A stretch of 8,431 nucleotides of DNA, from the NCBI GenBank assembly GCA_947462175.1, contig CANHOE010000102.1:1-8431 (forward strand), in the 5' to 3' direction. The position numbers and the translations under genes are program-made. Source of the DNA: Burkholderiales bacterium. GTDB lineage: Bacteria > Pseudomonadota > Gammaproteobacteria > Burkholderiales > Burkholderiaceae_C. Shown here one piece after another: positions 1-6,057 of this stretch (position 1 is the first letter of the stretch; every line of letters begins with the position of its first letter). The notes under the pieces were generated by a model, which was not told the DNA's origin, made no database searches, and saw only the letters and a program-made list of their open reading frames with translations.

Positions 1-215
1 GCGCACGCACCATCGCGCGCTTGTTCCGTACCGAGCTGGATACCACCTTCGTTCAGTGGCGGCAGCAGGTGCTGCTGGCCCGCGCGCTGTCGATGGCCGC
101 CCGCAAGCTGCCGATGAGCACGATCGCCACCGAACTCGGCTATGCCAGCGCAAGCGCCTTCAGCGCGATGGTGAAACGCTCGGTCGGAATGTCGCCGAGC
201 CGCCTGCTGGGGTGA
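1..215 (+). CDS. AraC-family transcriptional regulator, C-terminal end only (partial)
   Basis: An open frame enters from the left edge (first full codon at base 3) and ends at TGA 213-215, leaving 70 visible residues. They match the C-terminal half of the AraC/XylS DNA-binding domain. The end of the first helix-turn-helix region is seen in ARTIARLFRTEL, followed by the linker helix with FVQWRQQVLLARAL. The second helix-turn-helix follows as STIATELGYASASAFSAMVKR, closing with the typical SPSRLL tail. The family binds promoter DNA as an activator or repressor. The N-terminal effector-binding domain lies outside the window, so neither ligand nor target can be named. An internal TTG at 21 is not the true start, because family homology continues upstream of it. 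The gene is co-directional with nadA but separated by 152 bases with their own promoter-like signals, so a role in NAD control is not implied. The family call is firm; the function is unknown. Confidence 0.9.
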   Translation, partial: ARTIARLFRTELDTTFVQWRQQVLLARALSMAARKLPMSTIATELGYASASAFSAMVKRSVGMSPSRLLG

Positions 216-241
216 GACGGCGCGCGCAGCAAGACGGTTTG

Positions 242-268
242 CCGACCCGCGCGCGGGCCGTGGGTCGG
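242..268 (+). terminator. GC-rich hairpin after the AraC-type gene (possible terminator)
   Basis: CCGACCC (242-248) pairs perfectly with GGGTCGG (262-268). The stem extends inward by a G-U pair, a C-G pair and a G-C pair, giving about 10 base pairs around a 7-base loop. It begins 27 bases after the stop codon of the AraC-type gene. No T-run follows, so it is not a textbook intrinsic terminator. It may act as a processing or pausing hairpin, or be incidental in GC-rich DNA. Confidence 0.3.
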
Positions 269-270
269 GC

Positions 271-300
271 ATGACGCCGGGAGGCCCGGCGATCGATAAT
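271..300 (+). promoter_or_regulatory. Candidate sigma-70 promoter for nadA, with an inverted repeat in its spacer
   Basis: A -10-like GATAAT at 295-300 matches five of six consensus bases. An upstream ATGACG at 271-276 matches four of six -35 bases, with an 18-base spacer. Transcription would start near 306-308, giving a leader of about 60 bases before the nadA ATG. The spacer contains the perfect inverted repeat GCCGGG-AGG-CCCGGC (276-290), placed where a repressor could block polymerase. The promoter call is an inference from consensus similarity, and the operator idea is weaker still. Confidence 0.4.
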
Positions 301-367
301 GCCGTCTGATGCGCGATCGACCGATTCGCCGTGACGCGACCCTCCCTTCTTTGGCCCCTGCCTCCGC

Positions 368-1474
368 ATGACCCAGGTCCTCTACGATTTCACCCGTCAA
401 GACGCGCGTGGTGCCAGCTGCACTGCGCAAGCCTGGGCCAAGGTGCCGGTGCCACTGACGCCACCTGAGCGCAGTGCACTCAAGGCCCGCGCTGCGGCGC
501 TGCTGAAGCAGCACAACGCGGTGTTGGTCGCCCACTACTACGTCGATGGCGACTTGCAGGACCTGGCGCTGGAGACCGGCGGCTGCGTCGCCGACTCGCT
601 CGAAATGGCGCGCTTCGGCCGCGACCACCCGAGCCAGACGCTGGTGGTCGCCGGGGTGCGCTTCATGGGCGAGAGCGCCAAGATCCTGAGTCCGGGCAAG
701 CGGGTGCTGATGCCTGATCTCGACGCCACCTGCTCTCTCGACCTCGGCTGCCCGGCCGACGCGTTTGCCCAGTTCTGCGACGCCCACCCGGACCGCACCG
801 TGGTCGTCTATGCCAACACCAGCGCGGCAGTGAAGGCACGTGCCGACTGGATGGTGACCAGCTCCTGCGCGCTGGCGATCGTCCGGCATCTGAAAGAGCA
901 AGGCCAGAAGGTGCTGTGGGCGCCAGACCGCCACCTCGGCCGCTACATCCAGCAGCACACTGGCGCCGACATGCTGATGTGGAACGGCGAGTGCATCGTG
1001 CACGACGAGTTCAAGGGCCTCGAGCTGGAACTGCTGAAGGCGCAATACCCAGATGCCAAGGTGCTGGTGCACCCCGAGTCGCCCGAAGCGGTCGTCAAGC
1101 TGGCCGATGTGGTCGGCTCGACCTCGCAACTGCTGAACGCGGTGACGACGATGGACGCCCAGACCTTCATCGTCGCCACCGACAACGGCCTGATGCACCG
1201 CATGCGTCAACTCGCACCGACCAAGATGCTGCTCGAAGCGCCCACTGCCGGCGACAGCGCCACCTGCAAGAGCTGCGCACACTGCCCGTGGATGGCGATG
1301 AATGCGCTGCAGGGTGTCATCGACTGCCTTGAATCCGGTCGCGGCGAGATCGCCGTCGACGAGCCGGTGCGCAGCCAGGCACTGGGTTGCATCGACCGGA
1401 TGCTCGCCTTCGTCAAGGCGAACCCGGCGGCCACCCAGAAGCAGGGCTTGGTACCGCACGTCGGCGCGGCCTGA
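368..1474 (+). CDS. nadA: Quinolinate synthase A
   Basis: This 368-residue protein condenses iminoaspartate with dihydroxyacetone phosphate to form quinolinate, the second step of de novo NAD synthesis, in the cytosol. The family is a three-fold repeated alpha/beta protein with one oxygen-sensitive [4Fe-4S] cluster. The three expected ligands are visible: Cys122 (ATCSLDLGCP), Cys209 (NGECIVHDEF) and Cys306 in the CKSCAHCPWMAMN motif. They sit at a constant offset of nine from E. coli Cys113, Cys200 and Cys297. Other family signatures are AHYYVDGDLQDLA (residues 55-67), FMGESAKIL (99-107) and STSQLL (251-256). Length is normal for the proteobacterial family. ATG 368 is the first in-frame start after a stop at 332-334, and no clear Shine-Dalgarno precedes it. 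nadC follows in the same direction 91 bases after the stop, so co-transcription is likely, although a repeat-like sequence lies between them. Confidence 0.97.
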   Translation: MTQVLYDFTRQDARGASCTAQAWAKVPVPLTPPERSALKARAAALLKQHNAVLVAHYYVDGDLQDLALETGGCVADSLEMARFGRDHPSQTLVVAGVRFMGESAKILSPGKRVLMPDLDATCSLDLGCPADAFAQFCDAHPDRTVVVYANTSAAVKARADWMVTSSCALAIVRHLKEQGQKVLWAPDRHLGRYIQQHTGADMLMWNGECIVHDEFKGLELELLKAQYPDAKVLVHPESPEAVVKLADVVGSTSQLLNAVTTMDAQTFIVATDNGLMHRMRQLAPTKMLLEAPTAGDSATCKSCAHCPWMAMNALQGVIDCLESGRGEIAVDEPVRSQALGCIDRMLAFVKANPAATQKQGLVPHVGAA

Positions 1475-1484
1475 AGACATGACC

Positions 1485-1556
1485 ACCCCCACGCGCCTTC
1501 GGCACTGCCCCCCGAGGGGGCGCTCAGGCTGCTTGGGGCGGCCCGGCGCTGCCTGA
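1485..1556. repeat. Hairpin-rich GC intergenic element between nadA and nadC (likely dispersed repeat)
   Basis: This stretch fills nearly all of the nadA-nadC gap. It contains a perfect hairpin, GCCCCC (1507-1512), triloop CGA, GGGGGC (1516-1521). It also has a second inverted pair, TCAGGC (1524-1529) with GCCTGA (1551-1556), enclosing a GGGGCGGCCCGGC core. From memory, near-identical strings with the C-tract/G-tract hairpin followed by a TTGGGGCGGCCCGGC-type motif recur between genes in many Burkholderiales genomes. That is why I call it a dispersed repeat and not a local oddity. Only one copy is in this window, so repetition itself is not shown here. It lacks a T-run, so efficient termination is doubtful; processing or mRNA stability roles are possible. 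Confidence 0.55.
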
Positions 1557-1565
1557 CCCCATTTG

Positions 1566-2432
1566 ATGTTCGACACCAACGAAAGCCTGGACGACGCCCG
1601 CAAGCGCAATGTGCGCGACGCGCTGCGCGAAGACATTGGCCAGCGCGACTGGACAGCCGAGCTCGTGCCAGCCGACGAGCGCGTGGCGGCGCGGGTGCTG
1701 GTGCGCGAGGAAGCAGTGCTGTGCGGCCGCGACTGGTTCGATGCCTGCGTACTCGCACTCGACCCCGGCGCACGCATCGACTGGCATGCGGCAGAGGGCG
1801 CCTTGATGGCGCCCAACACCTTGGTGTGCCACCTCGAATCAAACGCCCGCGCGCTGCTCTCGGCCGAGCGGCCTGCGCTCAACTTTCTGCAGCTGCTGTC
1901 GGGCACCGCAACGCTGACGCGGCGTCACGTCGATGCCATCGCCGGGGTGTCGCCGAACCCACGCGGCTGCGTGATCCTCGACACCCGCAAGACGCTGCCC
2001 GGCCTGCGCCAGGCGCAGAAGTACGCGGTGCGAACCGGCGGCGGCCACAACCAGCGGATGGCGCTGTGGCACGGCATCCTGATCAAGGAAAACCACATCG
2101 CCGCGGCCGGCGGCATCACTGCGGTGCTGCGCAACGCCCAGGCGCTGAACGCCGGCGTGGACATCCAGATCGAGGTCGAATCGCTGGCGCAGCTGGCCGA
2201 GGCGCTGGCCAGCGGTGCGGCGAGCGTGCTGCTCGACAACTTCGATCTGGCGGGCATGCGCGAGGCAGTCGACCTGAATGCCGGCCGTGCACTGCTGGAG
2301 GTCTCTGGTGGTGTGCAACTGGACCAGGTGCGCGAGATCGCGGCGACCGGCGTCGACCGCATCTCGATCGGCCGGTTGACCAAGGACCTGCGGGCCACCG
2401 ACTACTCGATGCGGGTGCTCGACACGATCTGA
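1566..2432 (+). CDS. nadC: Nicotinate-nucleotide diphosphorylase (carboxylating)
   Basis: This 288-residue quinolinate phosphoribosyltransferase converts quinolinate and PRPP to nicotinate mononucleotide, CO2 and pyrophosphate, the step joining de novo synthesis to the common NAD route. The N-terminal sandwich domain runs to about residue 105. A barrel domain follows, with family motifs LNFLQLLSGTAT (105-116), ILDTRKTLPGLR (137-148), TGGGHNQRM (157-165), ILIKENHI (171-178), IEVE (202-205), LLDNF (222-226) and LEVSGGV (244-250). Likely substrate-contacting residues include Arg102, Arg141, Lys142, His161, Arg164, Lys174, Glu203 and Asp224, by correspondence with known family structures. The C-terminal DRISIGRLTKDLRATDYSMR has the usual phosphate-loop character. 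Length is normal. An in-frame stop at 1554-1556 limits the start to TTG 1563 or ATG 1566; I chose ATG. Neither has a visible Shine-Dalgarno, so translation may depend on nadA or on a weak signal. Confidence 0.97.
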   Translation: MFDTNESLDDARKRNVRDALREDIGQRDWTAELVPADERVAARVLVREEAVLCGRDWFDACVLALDPGARIDWHAAEGALMAPNTLVCHLESNARALLSAERPALNFLQLLSGTATLTRRHVDAIAGVSPNPRGCVILDTRKTLPGLRQAQKYAVRTGGGHNQRMALWHGILIKENHIAAAGGITAVLRNAQALNAGVDIQIEVESLAQLAEALASGAASVLLDNFDLAGMREAVDLNAGRALLEVSGGVQLDQVREIAATGVDRISIGRLTKDLRATDYSMRVLDTI

Positions 2433-2454
2433 ATCGTCGCCACACCAGAGTTTG

Positions 2455-2471
2455 TGGGCCATCTGGGCCCG
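2455..2471 (+). other. Short hairpin in the nadC to ComFB-gene gap
   Basis: GGGCC (2456-2460) pairs with GGCCC (2466-2470) across a five-base loop, starting 23 bases after the nadC stop. There is no T-run, so termination is uncertain. The rest of the 121-base gap shows no convincing promoter. A reading frame extends upstream of the ComFB ATG to a TTG at 2452, but the residues it would add do not look like the family and no ribosome binding site supports it. Confidence 0.2.
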
Positions 2472-2543
2472 ACTTACAGCGCTATTTCGAGGCTCGCCAG
2501 ACTGCGACAGCCAGACACTGTGGTTTCAGCTCCACGGGGGAGC

Positions 2544-2548
2544 GGAGG
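2544..2548 (+). promoter_or_regulatory. Ribosome binding site of the ComFB-like gene
   Basis: A perfect GGAGG lies five bases before ATG 2554, the best Shine-Dalgarno in the window. It fixes the start at 2554 and argues against the upstream in-frame TTG at 2452. It also suggests this gene is translated efficiently on its own account, unlike nadA and nadC, which lack clear sites. Confidence 0.8.
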
Positions 2549-2553
2549 CCGCC

Positions 2554-2841
2554 ATGAGCACTGTTTTCGAGACGATCCACAACCATCACGAGCGTGCGGT
2601 GTTCGATGCCGTCCAGGCAGCAGCGCCCCGCTTTGCGCACCTGAGCGACCCGCACATCCAGGCCGACGTGGCCTGCGTTGCGCTGAACCGACTGCCCCCG
2701 CGCTACATCCGCCACGATGTGGATTTCTCGTTCTACCTCACCGAGCGCGAGCGCAACGAGAATGAGTTGGCCATCAGCGAAGCGGTTGATTTCGCCTACC
2801 AGTTCGTGCAGGCCAAGGTGGCCATGCGCGCGCGGCGCTGA
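2554..2841 (+). CDS. ComFB-domain small protein (late competence development ComFB family)
   Basis: This 95-residue soluble protein has no signal peptide or membrane segment. Residues 38-51, DVACVALNRLPPRY, match the hallmark of the ComFB family (pattern D-[VI]-x-A-x-A-L-N-x-L-P-P-x-Y). Around it lie an N-terminal helix with HNHHERAVFDAV (9-20) and a C-terminal helix, ISEAVDFAYQFVQAKVAM. ComFB was named from the Bacillus comF operon. Family members in cyanobacteria and Bacillus have been reported as cyclic-dinucleotide receptors; whether this copy binds one cannot be told from sequence. The usual family cysteines are not evident apart from Cys41. The gene lies 121 bases after nadC on the same strand and ends nine bases from the convergent nadB stop, so read-through from the nad genes is possible. 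Any functional link to NAD synthesis is inference. The domain call is good; the role is unknown. Confidence 0.8.
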   Translation: MSTVFETIHNHHERAVFDAVQAAAPRFAHLSDPHIQADVACVALNRLPPRYIRHDVDFSFYLTERERNENELAISEAVDFAYQFVQAKVAMRARR

Positions 2842-2850
2842 CCGATGCAC

Positions 2851-4512
2851 CTACACGCTGATGCCGCGGGTCTTCGGCTTCTTGCCAGCGACCGCACTGC
2901 GCAACAGCACCGTCGGGAAACTCACGGGCAAGGCATAGGGGAAATCGCGGCTGTAGTGCAGCCCACGGCTCTCGTGGCGCATCAATGCCGAGCGAACGAT
3001 GAGCTCGGCGCAATCGACCAGATTACGCAACTCCAGCAGGTCGCGGTTGACGCGGAAGCTGCCGTAGTAGTCGTCGATCTCGCTGCGCAGCAGCTTGATG
3101 CGGTGCAGCGCACGCTGCAGTCGCTTGGTGGTGCGCACGATGCCGACGTAGTTCCACATCAGCAGCCGCAACTCGTCCCAGTTGTGGGCGATGACGACCT
3201 GCTCATCGGCGTTCTCGACCTGGCTCTCATCCCACACCGGAAGTTGCGGTTCGCTGCGTTCGGGCTGTTCCTCGATGTCCAGTGCACAGGTGCGGCCCAG
3301 TACCACGCATTCCAGCAGCGAGTTGCTGGCCAGCCGGTTGGCGCCATGCAGGCCGGTGTAGGTGGTTTCGCCCACCGCATACAAGCCCGGCAGGTCGGTG
3401 CGACCGTGCAGGTCGGTGACCACTCCGCCGCAGGTGTAGTGCGCTGCCGGCACCACCGGAATCGGCTGCCGCGCAATGTCGATGCCCAAGGCCAGGCATC
3501 GCGCGTGGATCGTCGGGAAATGCTCCTTGAGATAGTCCTCGCCCAGGTGCGTGGCGTCGAGCCACACATGGTCGAAGCCGTGCTTCTTCATCTCGAAGTC
3601 GATCGCGCGGGCGACGATGTCGCGCGGCGCCAGCTCCATGCGCTCGTCGTGCGCGGCCATGAAGCGCTTGCCACCGGGATCGCCCGGCCCGAGGCTCGGC
3701 AGCTTCAGGTGCGCGCCCTCGCCGCGCAACGCCTCCGTGATCAGGAAGCTGCGTTCCTGTGGGTGGTACAGGCAAGTCGGATGGAACTGGATGAACTCCA
3801 TGTTGCCGATACGGCAGCCGGCGCGCCAGGCCATCGCGATGCCGTCGCCGGTCGCAGTGTCCGGGTTGCTGGTGTAGCGGTACACCTTGCCGACGCCGCC
3901 GGTGGCCAGTACCACTGCGCGCGCTGGCAGCGTCTCGACGCGCTGGCTGTCGATATCGAGCGCGTAGACGCCGTAGCAGCGCGGCGGCTCATCGCGCTTG
4001 AGTTGTCGCGACGTGATCACGTCGACCGCCATCCAACGTTCACGCATGTCGATGTTCGGGTGGCGCTTGACTTCTTCGAGCAGAACGTCGTGGATGGCCT
4101 TGCCGGTCGCATCGGCCGCATGCGCGATGCGGCGCACGGCATGGCCTCCTTCGCGCGTCAGGTGCAGGCCCAACGGGCCATCGGGGTCGGCCGAGAACGG
4201 CACACCGCGCGCCACCAGCCAGGCAATGGCCTCGGCACTGTGCTGCGCGATGAAACGAGCGGTGTGCTCGTCGACCAGCCCAGCGCCCGCATCCTGGGTG
4301 TCGCGCACGTGGGAATCGATGCTGTCGTCATCGCCCAACACGCCGACGATGCCGCCCTGCGCCCAGGCCGTCGCGGCCTCGTCGAGATTGCGCTTGGCGA
4401 GCACGATGACCGGATGGTCAGCCGCCAGATGCAGCGCCACCGTCAGACCGGCCAGCCCGGCGCCGATGATCACCACCGGCAGTTCGTTGCGCACCGAATC
4501 AGGCGAGGTCAT
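2851..4512 (-). CDS. nadB: L-aspartate oxidase
   Basis: This 553-residue flavoprotein oxidises L-aspartate to iminoaspartate using oxygen or fumarate, the first step of de novo NAD synthesis, and hands the unstable product to NadA. It belongs to the succinate dehydrogenase/fumarate reductase flavoprotein family. The FAD-binding Rossmann motif VVIIGAGLAGLTVALHLA spans residues 13-30, followed by TAWAQGGI (48-55) and LATGGVG (202-208). The capping domain carries EFIQFHPTCLY (239-249) with His244, ITEALRGEGA (258-267) and DERMELAPRDIVARAI (289-304) with Arg291 and Arg297. HYTCGGV (358-364, His358), YAVGET and GLHGANRLASNSLLE (387-401, Arg393) complete the active-site set. A helical C-terminal domain follows from about 430, including LRNLVDCAELIVRSAL. 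Length is close to E. coli NadB. The ATG at 4512 places the Rossmann motif normally, though the Shine-Dalgarno is unclear. The gene converges on the ComFB-like gene with nine bases between stops and no visible terminator. Confidence 0.97.
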   Translation of the reverse strand: MTSPDSVRNELPVVIIGAGLAGLTVALHLAADHPVIVLAKRNLDEAATAWAQGGIVGVLGDDDSIDSHVRDTQDAGAGLVDEHTARFIAQHSAEAIAWLVARGVPFSADPDGPLGLHLTREGGHAVRRIAHAADATGKAIHDVLLEEVKRHPNIDMRERWMAVDVITSRQLKRDEPPRCYGVYALDIDSQRVETLPARAVVLATGGVGKVYRYTSNPDTATGDGIAMAWRAGCRIGNMEFIQFHPTCLYHPQERSFLITEALRGEGAHLKLPSLGPGDPGGKRFMAAHDERMELAPRDIVARAIDFEMKKHGFDHVWLDATHLGEDYLKEHFPTIHARCLALGIDIARQPIPVVPAAHYTCGGVVTDLHGRTDLPGLYAVGETTYTGLHGANRLASNSLLECVVLGRTCALDIEEQPERSEPQLPVWDESQVENADEQVVIAHNWDELRLLMWNYVGIVRTTKRLQRALHRIKLLRSEIDDYYGSFRVNRDLLELRNLVDCAELIVRSALMRHESRGLHYSRDFPYALPVSFPTVLLRSAVAGKKPKTRGISV

Positions 4513-4567
4513 GGCGGACAGCGCACGGGCGCTGAGAGTTCGGAGGACGGGTCAATGACATCAACTC

Positions 4568-4596
4568 ATTCTATCGACGCACCCTTTGCGAGCCAT
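4568..4596 (-). promoter_or_regulatory. Candidate nadB promoter
   Basis: Read on the minus strand, TAGAAT (plus 4568-4573) matches five of six -10 bases. A weak -35, ATGGCT (plus 4591-4596), lies 17 bases upstream. A start near 4561 would give a leader of about 49 bases before the nadB ATG. The -10 element is good and the -35 poor, which fits a promoter needing an activator or one that is simply weak. This is inference from consensus only. Confidence 0.35.
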
Positions 4597-4657
4597 GCTG
4601 GCGGACGGTATCGCGTCGAGGGGATGGCTTCCGAGGCGCGGCTGTGCCAGCATCACC

Positions 4658-4704
4658 GGGTGCGTGTTTCGCGGCCAAAGCCGCGGTGCTCCCGTCACGC
4701 GCCT
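4658..4704 (+). other. Two-level stem-loop in the leader of the Roadblock-domain gene
   Basis: An inner hairpin, CGCGGC (4670-4675), loop CAAA, GCCGCG (4680-4685), is nested inside an outer stem GGTGCGTG (4659-4666) with CACGCGCC (4696-4703). The outer stem has eight pairs including one wobble, and a further G-U pair can close 4658 with 4704. The structure ends 32 bases before ATG 4737. It could be a leader RNA element or simply GC-rich DNA that folds easily. I do not recognise it as a known riboswitch. Confidence 0.3.
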
Positions 4705-4727
4705 CACTCACCCATCGACTTTGCGAC

Positions 4728-4732
4728 GAGGG
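4728..4732 (+). promoter_or_regulatory. Ribosome binding site deciding the start at 4737
   Basis: GAGGG lies four bases before ATG 4737. It is a modest Shine-Dalgarno, but it supports this start over an upstream in-frame GTG at 4644. That GTG would add 31 residues of unconvincing composition and would place coding sequence over the stem-loop region. Confidence 0.55.
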
Positions 4733-4736
4733 CCTC

Positions 4737-6038
4737 ATGAGCATCTACAGCAGCCGCACCGGGAACCCTTACCCCGACTACCGCGAGACGGCCCCGATGG
4801 AGAACGACGGCTGGGAATCGACCCGCGCACAGACGGCGCTGGCGACCCAGGTGATGAACCGCGAAGACCTGGAGCGCACTGCGGCGCAGCAGGACATCGG
4901 CCGGCTGGTCGAGAACCATGTGCGCGAACTGTTCGTGTCCTGCGCACCCGGCGAGGCACTGCAACAGCAGTTCGAGCACCTGCGGCCGGATTTCATAGCG
5001 GTTCACGACGTGGGCACGCGTTCGTCGCGGCAGCTGCTGCGAGGCATCGCCGCAGCCTGCAGCCGGCCGGTGCACAAACTGATGCTGCGCCGACAGGGTC
5101 AGGGAACGCCGTTGGCATCCATCGACTACGTCGACGTGCCGCTCGCAGCACAGCAGGTGCTGCGGCTCTACTCGACCGACGTGGCCGACACCAGCGATGC
5201 GGCCACGGCGCACGGCGTGGCCCGCACCCTGCTGGCTTTCAGCCAGCTCGGCGTGATGATGGTCGGCTCGCTGCCGGCAGCCACCTTGAACACCAACATG
5301 CGACCCTGGCATGAGGAAGTGATCCGCAGCACGTGGCACAACCGCCAGGTGCTGCTGCTGCCACTGACCAACAACGCCACGCTGGTGACTCAGGGCCAGG
5401 AAATGGTGCGTGGCACTGCCATCACGCTGCGCACGACACCCGTGGTCACCCGACCGGCCGATGCGTGGAACTTCATCAACGGCACCTGGAACCGCATGCG
5501 TGGCACAGTCGCCGCACCCGCACCCGCGCGCTCACCCACGGCCACGCCAGTGCCGGCACGCGCGCCCGCGGCACAGGACACCGTGCCCATGGGCGTCGAC
5601 AGCACCGCCTTTGCGCCCACCAACATGTTGCCTCTGCGGCCCATGCCCGATGTGTCGGCCAAGCCCGAGCTGATGCACGACGAAGTGCTCGACGTCTACG
5701 TTCACCAGATCTGCGAACTGAATGGCGTGGTCGGCTGCTGCGTGTTCGACATCGGCTCCGGCCTGCCAGTCGCCAGTTCGGGCTCCGGGGCGCCGCCAGC
5801 GGAACTGGCTCGCCACGGTCGCACCCTGCTCACAGCGATGGGCAGCAGCAGCCGGGCTCTCGGCCTCGGGCACACGCTGCCCGATGCTGCGATCACCCTG
5901 GGCTCGCACCACCTGCTGCTGCGCTCAGTGGACAAGCACAGCGGTATGGCGCTGATCACCGTGCTGGACCGGACGAACGCCAACCTGACGCTCGCCCGGC
6001 TGCAGATCGAGCGGCTCGATCCCCTGCTGGACCGCTGA
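4737..6038 (+). CDS. Hypothetical protein with C-terminal Roadblock/LC7-like domain
   Basis: This 433-residue protein appears cytosolic, with no signal peptide and no clear membrane helix. Three parts are visible. Residues 1-255 form an unrecognised domain: an acidic, polar start, a helical stretch around 40-85, then alternating strand/helix segments such as DFIAVHDVG (85-93), LLAFSQLGVMMVGSLPAATL (165-184) and RQVLLLPLTNNATLV (203-217). Residues 256-310 are a Pro/Ala/Thr-rich linker, probably flexible. Residues 314-433 resemble a Roadblock/LC7 (MglB-like) domain, with a helix, a VVGCCVFDIGSGLPVASSGS strand-turn-strand (331-350), a long helix to about 375, and the closing LGSHHLLLRSV and GMALITVLDRTNANL strands. 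This fold usually dimerises and acts on small Ras-like GTPases or serves as a scaffold. No GTPase gene is in the window. The gene diverges from nadB and converges on clpB, 19 bases away. The C-terminal call is moderate; the overall function is unknown. Confidence 0.8.
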   Translation: MSIYSSRTGNPYPDYRETAPMENDGWESTRAQTALATQVMNREDLERTAAQQDIGRLVENHVRELFVSCAPGEALQQQFEHLRPDFIAVHDVGTRSSRQLLRGIAAACSRPVHKLMLRRQGQGTPLASIDYVDVPLAAQQVLRLYSTDVADTSDAATAHGVARTLLAFSQLGVMMVGSLPAATLNTNMRPWHEEVIRSTWHNRQVLLLPLTNNATLVTQGQEMVRGTAITLRTTPVVTRPADAWNFINGTWNRMRGTVAAPAPARSPTATPVPARAPAAQDTVPMGVDSTAFAPTNMLPLRPMPDVSAKPELMHDEVLDVYVHQICELNGVVGCCVFDIGSGLPVASSGSGAPPAELARHGRTLLTAMGSSSRALGLGHTLPDAAITLGSHHLLLRSVDKHSGMALITVLDRTNANLTLARLQIERLDPLLDR

Positions 6039-6057
6039 GCCGCTCGTTCTCGCCGCG

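Noticed and set aside
140..1906. A 588-codon open frame on the minus strand across nadA and the start of nadC
   Set aside because: It runs antisense to two well-supported genes and crosses the intergenic repeat. The product is low in recognisable structure and Arg/Ser-rich, as is usual for GC-driven shadow frames.
2452..2553. Possible upstream start (TTG 2452) for the ComFB-like gene
   Set aside because: ATG 2554 has a perfect GGAGG five bases upstream and begins where a ComFB N-terminus would be expected.
4644..4736. Possible N-terminal extension of the Roadblock-domain protein from GTG 4644
   Set aside because: No ribosome binding site precedes the GTG, the 31 added residues look like non-coding translation, and ATG 4737 has a GAGGG at suitable spacing.
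2845..4740. A 631-codon open frame on the plus strand, opposite nadB
   Set aside because: It mirrors the codon structure of nadB, as expected for a high-GC gene whose antisense frame lacks stops. Its translation is rich in Arg, His, Ala and Val without any recognisable domain, and nadB has full family homology.
5505..5575. Repetitive-looking GC-rich tract with recurring CACCCGC/GCCCGC units
   Set aside because: It is in frame and encodes the Pro/Ala/Thr-rich linker of the Roadblock-domain protein. Low-complexity codon use explains the pattern, not a tandem repeat or mobile element.
6039..6057. Possible bidirectional terminator between the Roadblock gene and clpB
   Set aside because: The 19 bases hold no stem of useful length and no T-run. 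Any terminator for either gene would have to lie inside the opposing gene.
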